A stretch of 64,000 bases of DNA from assembly GCA_016271365.2 (NCBI GenBank), contig CM057453.1, positions 1,094,198,501-1,094,262,500 of the forward strand, in the 5' to 3' direction. The stretch is from Neoceratodus forsteri (Eukaryota; Chordata; Ceratodontiformes; Ceratodontidae). Made by a program: the position numbers and the translations under genes. Under the pieces are notes generated by a model. That model made no database searches and was not told the origin of the DNA. It saw only the letters and a program-made list of their open reading frames with translations. This document shows, piece after piece, positions 55,441 through 64,000 of the stretch. Positions within the stretch are counted from its first letter, which is position 1. The number at the start of each line of letters is the position of its first letter.

Positions 55441-56479
55441 AGCATGCAGACTTAAACCTTTCTGAAGCTGTATTGACTATCTTGAAAGGTTATAGGAAGC
55501 CGTCCACTAAGAAAACGTATTCTTCTAAGTGGAAGAGATTTTCCTTTTGGTGCTCTGGTAGGAATTTTGCCCCAAATGATACAGGCGTCTCAGTGGCGTT
55601 GTATTATCTGATTCATTTACATTCACAAGGTCTAAAACCCCGTTCTCTAAAGGTTCATCTTGCAGCATTGTCTGCATATCTTTTTGCTAGGACAAAGGTG
55701 TCAGTAGCATCAGATGCCATTTTCAAAAGGTTTTTTAAAGGCCTGATGCATTTGCATCCTTCTTACAGGGCACCAGTGCCCACTTGGGATCTTAATATAT
55801 GTATAGCCAAATTAATGGGGTCTCCTTTCGAGCCCATGGCTACAGCCCATCTAAAAAGAATGTTACATGGAAGACAGTTTTTCTGGTAGCAATTACCTCA
55901 GCAAGAAGAATCAGCGAGCTCTAGGCTCTCTGTGTTGACCAGGACTGCATTTCCTTTCACAGAGATAAGGTAGTCCTCAGAACAAACAGACAATTCCTTC
56001 CCAAGGTTGTTTCAGACTTCCATCTGAATCAATCAATCGCTCTGCCTGTCTTTTTCACAGACCATGCGAACTCTGGTGAAAGAAGATTCCACAGTCTGGA
56101 TGTGAAAAGAGCTCTCTGCTATTACATGACAGCTACAAAGGGCCATAGGCAAGACAAAAAGCAACTTTTCCTTACATATGGGGATATCGGAATGGGCAAA
56201 CCAGCCTCAAAAAGATCTATTTCTCGATGGATTGTCCAGTGTATTCAATTCTGCTACACTAAAGCAGGTAGGGAGTCCCCAGCTGGGCTGAGGGCACACT
56301 CGACAAGAGGAACAGCTGCTAGTCTTGCAGCTGCTAGGGAGGTTCCATTATTGGATATTTGTAAAGCAGCTACCTGGAAATCAGTACACACCTTTTCGAA
56401 GCATTACAACTTGGCTGTTTTGTCCAGAAGTGATGCCAGGTTTGGCACAGCAGTCCTGCAATGTCTGTTTCCTAAATAA
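55422..56479 (+). pseudogene. DIRS-D tyrosine recombinase
   Basis: Starts in another frame inside the pol end (18-base overlap). Core-binding region RKPSTKKTYSSKWKRFSFWC to the TAG at about 55887. The Arg box ITSARRISEL (about 55895) follows in another frame, then TAG. The C-terminal piece (56102-56479) has RWIVQCIQFCYTKAG, the HSTRG box and the final Tyr in SKHYNLA. It ends FPK-TAA. Two frame breaks separate complete catalytic parts. Confidence 0.83.
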
Positions 56480-56522
56480 GTTCTGTGCCCACCTCCAGTA
56501 GCACTGCTTGGTAGTCTGCACA

Positions 56523-57102
56523 AAGTTATGAATATCCTGAGCATTACTGGGGTTAGAAGGAAAAATTATTTACCATAGTAATCTTCTTTCTTCCCAGTGA
56601 TGCTCAGATATTCATAACTCCCTCCTCTTCCAGAACGTCAGCCGCTGCACTCCGCATGCTTATGCCACATAGCCATACCCTTCTTGATGCATTTCTCTAT
56701 ACCGAATAGAATTTAAACAGAGTTTTTCTGTTGCTCTTAATAGTTTTTCTCATGCTGTTTGGTGAACACCATTGTTTATTTGATATAGTTCCTCCTTAGT
56801 TTTTTTTTTTTTTTTTGGTTAATTCTCTTCATTGGGGTAACCCTAAAAAAAAAAATAAAAAAAGTATTAACTGTTGGATTTTTTTTCTAATGCCTGACTT
56901 CCAGGCTTCTTACAAATCTAAAGAGGTTAAAATACTGCAGTTGGTAGAGGCAGTATTTGAAAGATGCTCACGTGCAAAGAATTCCACCATTTGCATGTGT
57001 TCCATCTCTCCAGGCAGTCCAACCCTCCAGGTTCACTGCACAAAGTTATGAATATCTGAGCATCACTGGGAAGAAAGAAGATTACTATGGTAAGTAATTT
57101 TT
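56523..57102 (+). repeat. DIRS-D ICR and right ITR
   Basis: The ICR (56523-56621) contains AAAGTTATGAATATCC and the inverted GATGCTCAGATATTCATAAC around AAAAATTATTTACC. The right end repeats CAAAGTTATGAATATCTGAG at 57041. Between them are T-rich and A-rich runs (56796-56816, 56847-56862) and no gene. Confidence 0.8.
57081..57098. other. Right-terminal palindrome, family D
   Basis: ATTACT, six-base spacer ATGGTA, AGTAAT, followed by TTTTTTC and sequence of E2. Confidence 0.58.
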
Positions 57103-57291
57103 TCTTACTGGCCAACCCACGAGCACCACGTCGTACATTGGCCTAGAGGGCTTCGCTAGCCCTGACACCGGCCCCTCCTCCTAGAAAAGCTTAAAGCTGT
57201 ATGCTCCCTCGGAGTCTGGTGCCTCCAGCTTGTATCCATCAGTAATGAATGGTGAAGATATAGGAAGATCAAGAATGACGGTAATTTTCAT
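57103..57291 (+). mobile_element. DIRS-E2 right-end relic
   Basis: Matches the E1 right ITR (61751-61939): CGGAGTCTGGTGCC, then CAGTAATGAATGGTGAAGATA and AGATCAAGAATGACGG, ending GTAATTTTCAT then TTC. Only the outer right end of E2 lies in this window; D interrupts it on the left. Confidence 0.72.
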
Positions 57292-57515
57292 TTCACAGAT
57301 CTGTGTGTTAACTACTGAGCCTGGTACCACCTCCATTTTAATGCTCCAGTAAAATGGATTAAGGCAGTTTAAACTGCTCATTTAGCAGGGACCAATCGGG
57401 TGGCATCAAGATTTCAGAAGCATTTTATTAAAGACTAAGGTAGAAATTGTACTAGAGGTGGACTAATTGTTTTTAAAGACTTGTGTAAGAACCATCTTAT
57501 GATCTTGCATTTTAG
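57292..57515 (+). other. SMC2 intron sequence upstream of the exon
   Basis: 224 bases between the E2 right end and the exon, with no recognised repeat. It ends in CTTGCATTTTAG, the acceptor site of the exon. Probably original host intron. Confidence 0.7.
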
Positions 57516-57709
57516 ATGAAAGTGAGGAGACCCTGAAGAAAACCAAGGAGGTCCAGAAGAAGGCTGAAGAGAAATTCAAAGTACTGGAGAACAAGATGAA
57601 GAATGCAGAGGCAGAGAGGGAGAAAGAGCTTAAGGAGGCACAGCAGAAATTGGATGCTGCAAAGAAGAAGGCAGATGCATCCAGTAAAAAGATGAAGGAA
57701 AAGCAGCAG
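57516..57709 (+). CDS. SMC2: SMC2 internal coding exon (condensin subunit)
   Basis: A 194-base exon bounded by TTTTAG and CAG/GTAAAA. It starts with two bases of a split codon and then 64 codons, ending on a codon boundary. The product reads [20 protein letters not shown] and ends [11 protein letters not shown], near-identical in my recollection to vertebrate SMC2 in the coiled coil just after the hinge (roughly residues 740-805 of about 1200). SMC2 pairs with SMC4 in condensin, whose ATP-driven loops compact mitotic chromosomes. The stretch is charged, Lys/Glu-rich and heptad-like, with no stop or frameshift, unlike every neighbour. No other SMC2 exon was found, so the upstream intron exceeds 57 kb unless short exons were missed. 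Confidence 0.9.
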
Positions 57710-57793
57710 GTAAAAACCATGCTGAAGTACCTGAAACAAAACAAAGGGGTGGGGGGGCAACTGGATATAAAAACGAAACTGTAGTTGGTCAGA
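57710..57793 (+). other. SMC2 intron start downstream of the exon
   Basis: Begins with the donor GTAAAA. It contains a short G-run (GGGGTGGGGGGG) and no repeat, then meets the E1 left end. E1 lies only about 85 bases from the splice donor. Confidence 0.7.
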
Positions 57794-58104
57794 TCTTCCC
57801 TTGTCAGTCTTCACCATTCATTACTGTTGGGTGTGAGAGCATGCACTACGCCATAGGTCGTCCCCAAGAGAGTCGGCAGCCATTAAGCCTGCAGACTCCT
57901 CCTCCATCCCAATTCTGTTTCTCCCGCTGTCAGGCTGCACCTGCTGCAGCGGAGTTGCTAGGGTATTATGCGGCATAGGCGCATAGTGTTGGCCGCTCTT
58001 TTATCCTGGTTCATTCCAGACGTCATTGACTGGTAAGATCGTTCTTTATTTTGATATTTCGATGACGCTGGGAGCTTTGCTGTTTATTATATTGATTTCA
58101 CATC
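57794..58104 (+). repeat. DIRS-E1 left ITR and leader
   Basis: TCTTCACCATTCATTACTG and CTCCTCCATCCCAATTCTG occur inverted at about 61757-61895. The remainder (57970-58104) is a leader before the gag ATG with no recognised motif. Confidence 0.72.
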
Positions 58105-60607
58105 ATGTCAGGTTCGGAGGCAAAGTGTAAGTTTAAGGCAGGCCGTACCCCTGTGGCCATCTGTTTTCCGTCACGGACCATCATGATGTTTGTCTCCGGT
58201 GCCTGGGACTCTACCATGATATGGATCATTGCAACACCTGTTTCTCCATGGATCGCCACGTGTTAGAAATCCGTGCATTTAAAGACTGAAGAGCTCCGCC
58301 AACTTTCGGGAGACTGTGTCTCCCGCGGGCCTCCCAGGCCAGATCTCTCGACCCTTCCTCTGGGTCCCTGCCTGGGTCTATATGGCCTGGTGAGGAGGGA
58401 ACCTCCCCTACTTCTAGTCTAGCCGAGGAGGTTTCTTCTTCGGCGCTGGAGGAACGGTGTTACTCCTCCCGGGGCCACAACGTTGGCGCTGTCCTGGCAG
58501 TCACCTCCACGGAGGTGCAGGCTCCCCCAGTGTCGCGGCTTCGGGTTGCAGGGCTCGGCACTGGTGAACCCTCGATTTTGCCAGACCTTGCTGTGGGGTC
58601 TGGTGCCTTCCACAGTGCCAGTGACTCGGGTGGCGCCGTCGGTGGCGTTGCTGTGGGTCTCGACGCCATTCATGGCACCGGCGACTCGGGTGGCGCCAAT
58701 CGCAGTGTCATTTGGATTCCGGCACCGTTCGCGGCGCCGGGACTCTGGCGGTGCCGTTTTGGTTTATTGGCGCCGGTGACTCGGGCAGCACCATTCATGC
58801 GGTGCGGCTCGGAGTTTCGGTGCCAGCGGATGAAGGCAGCTTCTCTGGCATTCGGCGCCCGCAGCCTATGGTGCCGTTTGACTGAGGTTCCTGCGGTTGC
58901 GTCGAAGTCTGCTCTGGTTGACCCCTCTTCGGAGGAGGATGACTCGGAGGAGGACCCTGACTGGCAGCCTGAGTCTTCTGACTCGGACCCTCCGGTGGGC
59001 CGTAGCACTAGGCGATCCAGTATTCCTCATCCCGACTCCCTGGAGCTGGTTAGCCCGGATGATTCCATGCTCCAGGGTGGCCTGGAGTCTTCTGTGGTGG
59101 GAGTCTTCTGTGGTGGACCCTTCAGGAGGCCCAGAGAGGACACCCTCTTACCGGAGGTCCCAGGCAGCTGCCATAGCTGGTGCTGCTGGGGTCCTTCAGG
59201 AGAGGGTGGAGGATCCTGTCACAGTGAGTTCCCTTCTGGGGCTTGCGCCTGGGTCCTCCCCACTATAGTATGTCGAGGAAGGGCTGCCCGGAGTCTAAGG
59301 GATTGAGAGGTCGGGGTGAAGAGCGGCGGCGCACCCCCACTGCCTTGCGGGGCACGGGGAGGAGTTGCAGCTTCTGGACTCGTGCAATCCCAGGCACATT
59401 ATAGAGGAGATCCTCCTTCAGGGCTCTTCATGGAGTTGCCTCCCCCTCTTGTTTCTTCACAACCCTGCATGATCTCAGGGCCCCCAGATCTGGCAGTGTC
59501 GCTGCCTGGATCTCAGAGCCCTGGCAGTGGCCAGGCATGTGCTATTAGGTGCCCTTCGCCCATCCCTCTGCAACCACCACCCTCTCTCTCAGGCCATGTG
59601 GGTCCCACGGGACCATTAACTTGGGAGATGTTCAGAGCTACTGCGGCGGTCTTCCCATCTTACGTCAGGGCCATGGACGAACAGGTTTTCCGCCTGTCCC
59701 CTCCACCACAGGAGTCCTCTGAGCATTCAAGCTCCACTTCCTCATCTGAGGAAGAGGAACTTTCCGTCCACCTTTCCTCTGACGCTGATTTCACTGAATA
59801 TCAGTGGTTCCTTTCGAGGTTGCTTTCGGAGCTTCACATCTTCTACATTCTTAGCGACAATACTGAGTGGCAGACGCGTGCTTTCCTTAGCGAATTCAGC
59901 GCACACCACCTAGTGGTGCCTTCCTGGCCAGTCCCTTTCCAGGAAGCGTCTATCCGCACCTGGCAGTCTCTGGCCACTCCTTCTCCAGCCCCAGCAGACT
60001 GCAGGAGATGGTATTGTGCCCCCCATAAGTCTTTAGGTTCTCTGCCTCACCCCTCTTCGGGCTTGACATCCCTGGACACTCCTTCCGGACCTCAGCTCCT
60101 GGCACACAACAGACCCCCGATCCGGACTCTTCTGAATTCCACCAGTGGGGACAAAGGGTTTTCTGTTCAAGTCGAGCGTTGATGTGTATCAGTTCTCATC
60201 AGACACACCACGCTGCTTAAAACAGACATCTGTGGTCGATGCTATCACAGGTCCTAGCATCTTTGCCTGACTCAGAGCAGTCTAGACAAGCCATTGCCCT
60301 CTCTGCGCAAGGTCTGGAACTTGCAAGGCACCAAGTGAGGGCATCCTACAATGCCAATGAGGTAGCGTCCAGACTAGCAGGGACAGTGATCCGCATCAGG
60401 CAGACGGCATGGCTTCGTCTCTTCAGACTGTCAGACTGGCCTCGTCTCTTCAGGCGTAGGGTGACTAGCTCTGCCTTCCGGGGGACCCGCCTGTTCTCCC
60501 ACAGGGCGAGGAGGCTTCTTCAGGGGCAACCTCCCCCCCGTCCTCATCAACCTTCGACTGTTCCAGTCTGTTCATTAGGGTCTCCCCTTCCTACTTTCCT
60601 CCAGTAG
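58105..60607 (+). pseudogene. DIRS-E1 gag-like gene, broken
   Basis: ATG at 58105. In a shifted frame (58149-58260) the Cys/His cluster is clear: CGHLFSVTDHHDV, then C-x2-CLG, H and C-x2-C, the same spacing as in families A to C. Large Gly/Ser/Pro-rich pieces follow (58515-59306, acidic EEDDSEEDPD; 59316-60182, with SSTSSSEEEELSV). The C-terminal piece (60239-60607) has NEVASRLAGTVIRIRQTAWL, the counterpart of the AWLR block. Frameshifts separate the pieces. Confidence 0.7.
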
Positions 60608-60676
60608 GAGGCTGAGAGTCCTGTTCCCTTGGGGTCTATTCAGGCCCCCTTCGGGGGGGCTTGGTACTCACCCAGC

Positions 60677-60770
60677 AGTAATGAATGGTGAAGATTGACA
60701 TGGGAAGATATGAAAATTACATACCTATCGTAATTCTTGATCTTCTCTTGTATCTTCACCATTCATTACT
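60677..60770 (+). repeat. DIRS-E1 ICR
   Basis: Begins AGTAATGAATGGTGAAGATT and ends ATCTTCACCATTCATTACT, with inverted terminal sequences meeting at AAGATATGAAAATTAC. It lies only 70 bases after the gag end. Confidence 0.78.
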
Positions 60771-61750
60771 GATTCCCTCCCACCATCCCCTCAAGGGCCT
60801 CCTTCTTCGGCGTCTCCCTCTCCCTGCTCTTTCCTCCCCCTTCTCCCTTGACCTTTAAGTCAAAAAAAAACCCTATCTTGGTTTCTTCCGTTCTTCTGAA
60901 CGGACCCTTTTCCTCTGGGAAAAGGAGGAATGAGCGGAATTTATCTATCCTGAGGGAATTCTTTCTGATTGCCCTTAGGGGTGACCTCTTGGTTTATTAA
61001 CTATGTTGTTCAATTCAGTTTAAGGACCGCTCCTCTACGGCTCAAGTCCTTCATCTCCTGAACCCTCCGGCAGTACTTAATCTTCTTGTGTCAGTTTCCT
61101 CTGCTCAGTCCTCCTGGCACTTCAACTTCTTTAAACCTGATACTATTGTCTTGCCTCAGGCAGTCCGATTGAGTCCCCACTCTATCCTTTTTAACAAAGG
61201 GGTGCCCTCTGTAGAGCTCGCCCCCTCCCCACACACATCTGTGTTAACACTTAACAGTGTGCTAGGGGAATTCTCCCCCTTCCTAGTTGGGTGCTCTTCT
61301 TCGGGAACAGAGCTCTGCCTTGGCAGTCTGTGAGCTGTCAGCTAGAGTTAAGGGGTTTGGACGGCAGGAGGCTTAGAGAACCTGCCTTTTGTGTCCAATC
61401 TCTGCAAGCGGTTCCGTTGAACCTTCTTCAGTCCTGTTAAGTGGGATCCTTGCTCCCTTGTTTTGGTTCCGAAATTATATGCCTTTAAACCAATCTCTCA
61501 AAGGGCAGAGTTTCCCCTCCCAACGTCCCTCATACTCTATTCTTTTTCCTTCTTCTCCTCACCTTATCTGTTCCTTCCTTGAGCAGCTCCAGAAGGGAGG
61601 CCCTTCGGTCCCTTTGGGTAGGCATTCTTTCCTTTTATTCTATGCTCTACCAGCTTATTCCTTTTTCAGTTTATATCCTTTCCTTTTTTCTATCCCTCGG
61701 CTCCCTTGCGTCACTCTTTTCTCTTACCCTTTTTTCGCCTCTCTGGCTAA
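60771..61750. other. About 1 kb of unidentified sequence in E1
   Basis: Lies between the ICR and the right ITR; in the other families this interval is 0.2-0.5 kb in total. Pyrimidine-rich (CTTTTTCTT-type tracts at 61540-61740). The open frames at 61088-61333, 61389-61883 and 61579-61806 show no similarity I recognise. There is no YR catalytic motif. Confidence 0.5.
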
Positions 61751-61939
61751 CAGAACTGGGATGGAGGAGGAGGTTCATCTCGGCACCCAGCGCCCATCCA
61801 CGATGAGAGTCACTCTCGGGCTGGAGCCGTCTGTGCTGACTCGGGCTCCCATGATGGGTGTCGCCAGCTACACCAATCAGTAATGAATAGTGAAGATACA
61901 AGAGAAGATCAAGAATTACGGTCGGTACGTAATTTTCAT
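61751..61939 (+). repeat. DIRS-E1 right ITR
   Basis: The inverse of the left ITR, with the shared GAACTGGGATGGAGGAGG block, ending in the terminal palindrome and TTTTCAT. Confidence 0.73.
61914..61934. other. Right-terminal palindrome, family E
   Basis: AATTACG, seven-base spacer GTCGGTA, CGTAATT, five bases before the end of E1. Confidence 0.6.
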
Positions 61940-62210
61940 TTCTAGGGACATGGATATGTTGTTCATCCACACTGTCTGGCAGGTATCCTTGCCGCTTTAA
62001 ATCTTGCCGGAAGGTCTTCAAGCTGGCTCCTCCCACCCACCCGGGTAGTAAAACTCTCGGCTCCGACCCATGATGCCAGATCTTCCTTACCGCTTGGAAG
62101 CTCAGGTTCCCTCCTTAACGCTCTGTGTATAAGACTGGTTCCTAATTCTTGGTTTCTGAATTTAAAAGTTTTTGCTTAAAGACTTCGGTCTTCTATCCCT
62201 CGCGGCTGCG
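61940..62210 (+). repeat. DIRS-A5 left ITR and leader
   Basis: Carries ATATGTTGTTCATCC, the CCGCTTTAAATCTTGCCGG core and CTCCTCCCACCCACC, all inverted at the right ends of A1, A3 and A4. The leader from about 62090 matches the start of this window (A1). Confidence 0.83.
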
Positions 62211-64000
62211 ATGGACAAATCGACTCCCGGTTTTCGGCGGTGCCCTTGCGGGCAGAAGATGTCTCGGACGGATCCGCACTCCACGTGTGTGTACTGTTTA
62301 GGCCTTGAGCACGACCCGCAGGCTTGCGACCTGTGCTCTTCCTTCTCAGCCTACGTCCTCGAAGACCGTGCTGCCCGTTTACAACTGGGGCGCCCCGAGA
62401 AACGTTTTCCTCCGGTAAAGTCTAAAGAAGCCCGGTCGGCGGTTTCCGCGGCGGCGGGCTCAGCGGATCAGCTAGAGCAGATGATCGCCCTCAAAGAGGA
62501 GGCGGCGTGGTCCGCATCTTCCTCGGCCGCAGCATTTATCCCGCTCTCCCTGGGTTCCTCTTACACAGCTTCCTTTAAGGAGCTTTGTCTGCCCCTCTAC
62601 ACTGGAGAGGGACCAACGTCTGCTGGACCTTCTTCTCGGTCCAAGAAGAAAGACAAGGGTAAGTCTCTTCGTCAACGCTCTTGGGAGCGGGAAAGGTCCC
62701 TCTCCCCGAGTAGTCGGTCTTCGGTCGATCGTTCGGCTTGACCCACTGGTCTCCACAGTGTCCCGTCAGGTCAGTTGACCGAGACTAGCGTCGCGCGGTC
62801 GAGATCTTTCTCGACCCGCTGACGGGTTGTAGACCCGGCGAGCAAAATCCCTCTCCCGGTTCCCCCGGTGGGAATTGAGGATCCCGTGGGCTTGCCAGTG
62901 CCACCGGTTCCGGAGCCCTTGGGTGTTCCCTCCGAGCCGAGGGAGGAGCCGGTTCCACCCGTCCCTTCCCCGCACCGTCCTCGGAAAAGCCGAGGTTCTC
63001 GGTCTCGGACTTCTTCGCGGTCCAGCTGATCCCACCGTCATAGGCGGTCTCGGCACCGCAGTAAGCGGCGCCGCCGCTCGTCCTCCTCCTCGGATGAGGA
63101 GAGGCGTCGACGCAAGTTACGTCGACGATCGAGGACCTCATGTGGCAACAGCTCCTTCTGACCGGGAACAAGCCGACGTCGCCTTCCGGCCATTAAGTGG
63201 CTGTCACGGGCGGCGAAACAACCCCTCGTTTTACCGAAGAGCCTGTTCCCAGGCCGGTTGTTCGGCCAAATCTAGCTGCCCCACCGATTCCGGTGGAACC
63301 TCCGCCTCCACAGCCGCTGTTTGGGGCTCCAACCAAGAACTCTCGGTCGGCTCAGGGTCTGCCCCATAGGCTGTCGGTCACCCTCACTCCCGATCGCCCT
63401 CGGCAGGTGGAGGGTGGCTCAGGCCCGAGGCAACTCTTTGCGGACTCTTCTGAGTCCGATGACGATTCCTCCTTTTTCTCCAAGTGAGAGGACTTGGGAG
63501 TCCTCTGGAGGTCAGTCGCTGGACGACAGCCCTTCGTCCTTCCTGGGTTTGCTCAGACTCATCTCGGAATCCACCGGGATGCAGCTTGAGCCCATATCCA
63601 AAAGGGCCAAGTATCCCCTCACGGAGATATTGGACCGAGCGGATTCCTCTACGGAGGCCTTCCCTGTGGCTGAGGCCATTGTGGGCCCGGCCTTGGAGCT
63701 CTGGCAGCGCCCTGCTTCCTGCCCTGCGCCTTCGGCCAGGATGGCCAGGAAGTATGCGGTCCCTACCGGTTCCCTGTCCGGTTTCTCGGAACATCCCTCG
63801 GCCGAGGGGTTAGTTACCGACAGCGTTTTCCGGCGTGCCGGAAATGCTAGGGACGTGGACAAACCTCCCGACAAGGAGTCCAAGAAATTGGACTATGCCG
63901 GGCGAAAAGTCTACGCTGCGTCCTCCCTTGGCCTTCGTCAGGCAAGCTCGGCCGTGCTTATGGCACATTTCTCCCATGCCCTGTTAGGCTCCCTGGACGA
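62211..64000 (+). pseudogene. DIRS-A5 gag-like gene, incomplete at window end
   Basis: ATG 62211 in the GCGGCTGCGATGG context shared by A copies. Open for 176 codons, with an intact Cys/His cluster (CPCG, DPHSTC, CLG, H, C-x2-C), then a Lys/Arg/Ser-rich stretch (KKKDKGKSLRQRSW), and a TGA at 62739. Later pieces in other frames carry the FPVAEAIVGPALELW block (about 63658-63702) and, at the window edge, AVLMAHFSHALLGSLD. The 3' end is outside. Confidence 0.78.

Larger units (their letters stand above)
54186..57102 (+). mobile_element. DIRS-D retrotransposon, 3' portion
   Basis: Related to family B but with distinct termini. It begins near the RT C-terminus, then RNase H-MT, YR, ICR and right ITR. 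The missing 5' part should lie left of the window, because C2 with its contents interrupts D. Its right end is followed by family-E ITR sequence. Confidence 0.8.
57794..61939 (+). mobile_element. DIRS-E1, gag-only element with both ITRs and ICR
   Basis: The left ITR (57794-57970) and right ITR (61751-61939) are inverted copies, and the ICR (60677-60770) is the inverse of their junction, so it is a DIRS element. Between them only a gag-like gene is found. No RT, RNase H or YR motif is visible in 4.1 kb. It may be a non-autonomous derivative mobilised by another element or an internally deleted copy. Confidence 0.75.
61940..64000 (+). mobile_element. DIRS-A5 retrotransposon, 5' part, runs off window
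   Basis: Begins TTCTAGGGACATGG directly at the E1 right end. It has a complete left ITR, leader and most of gag. Among A copies it has the best-preserved gag N-terminus. Confidence 0.87.

Noticed and set aside
60771..61883. Open frames after the E1 ICR as a recombinase
   Set aside because: No Arg box, HxxR box or terminal Tyr motif could be found in any frame.
1..64000. tRNA, rRNA or CRISPR arrays
   Set aside because: No cloverleaf-like, rRNA-like or regularly spaced direct repeats were seen. The recurring short motifs are DIRS termini and ICRs.

Overview
This window is vertebrate nuclear DNA, almost entirely transposable elements, with one recognisable host exon. The exon (57516-57709, + strand) encodes coiled-coil sequence of the condensin subunit SMC2 and has an AG acceptor and a GT donor. 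The rest reads as SMC2 intron inflated by retrotransposons. DIRS-type tyrosine-recombinase retrotransposons dominate, with L2 and CR1 LINEs, so I infer an amphibian-like large genome. A caecilian or salamander is my best guess, but the species cannot be proven from the sequence.

I group the DIRS elements into five families (A to E, my labels), all on the + strand. They share one plan: left inverted terminal repeat (ITR), gag with a Cys/His cluster, reverse transcriptase (RT), RNase H (RH), a methyltransferase-like segment (MT), tyrosine recombinase (YR), internal complementary region (ICR), right ITR. The ICR is the reverse complement of the joined right and left ends, as the DIRS circular-intermediate replication model predicts. 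Nearly every ORF is broken by stops or frameshifts. The longest intact domain ORFs are RH-MT in D (54556-55440) and RH-MT in A2 (about 7460-8501).

The elements are nested. From outside in: E2 holds D; D holds C2; C2 holds C1 and C3. C1 holds B1, which holds A2 (with A1 inside it) and A3, plus a CR1 fragment and a short retroposon. C3 holds B2 (with A4 and an L2 LINE inside it) and, separately, C4. Several insertions interrupt a reading frame that resumes on the far side with a shared TTC. Layout: 1-5618 A1; 5619-9898 A2; 9899-11048 and 16846-21676 B1, split by A3; 21677-23713 C1; 23714-25086, 51353-51819 and 53571-53847 C2; 25087-26050, 42598-43172 and 49126-51352 C3; 26051-42597 B2 with A4 (26396-32244) and L2 (36978-42052); 43173-49125 C4; 51820-52618 a TTAA-flanked fold-back element; 52619-53570 CR1 ORF1 esterase remnant (- strand); 54186-57102 D; 57103-57291 E2 end; 57516-57709 SMC2 exon; 57794-61939 E1, a gag-only DIRS; 61940-64000 A5, running off the window.

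Relative ages follow from nesting: A is the youngest layer, B older, and C, D and E older still. No host promoter, tRNA, rRNA or CRISPR array was seen.
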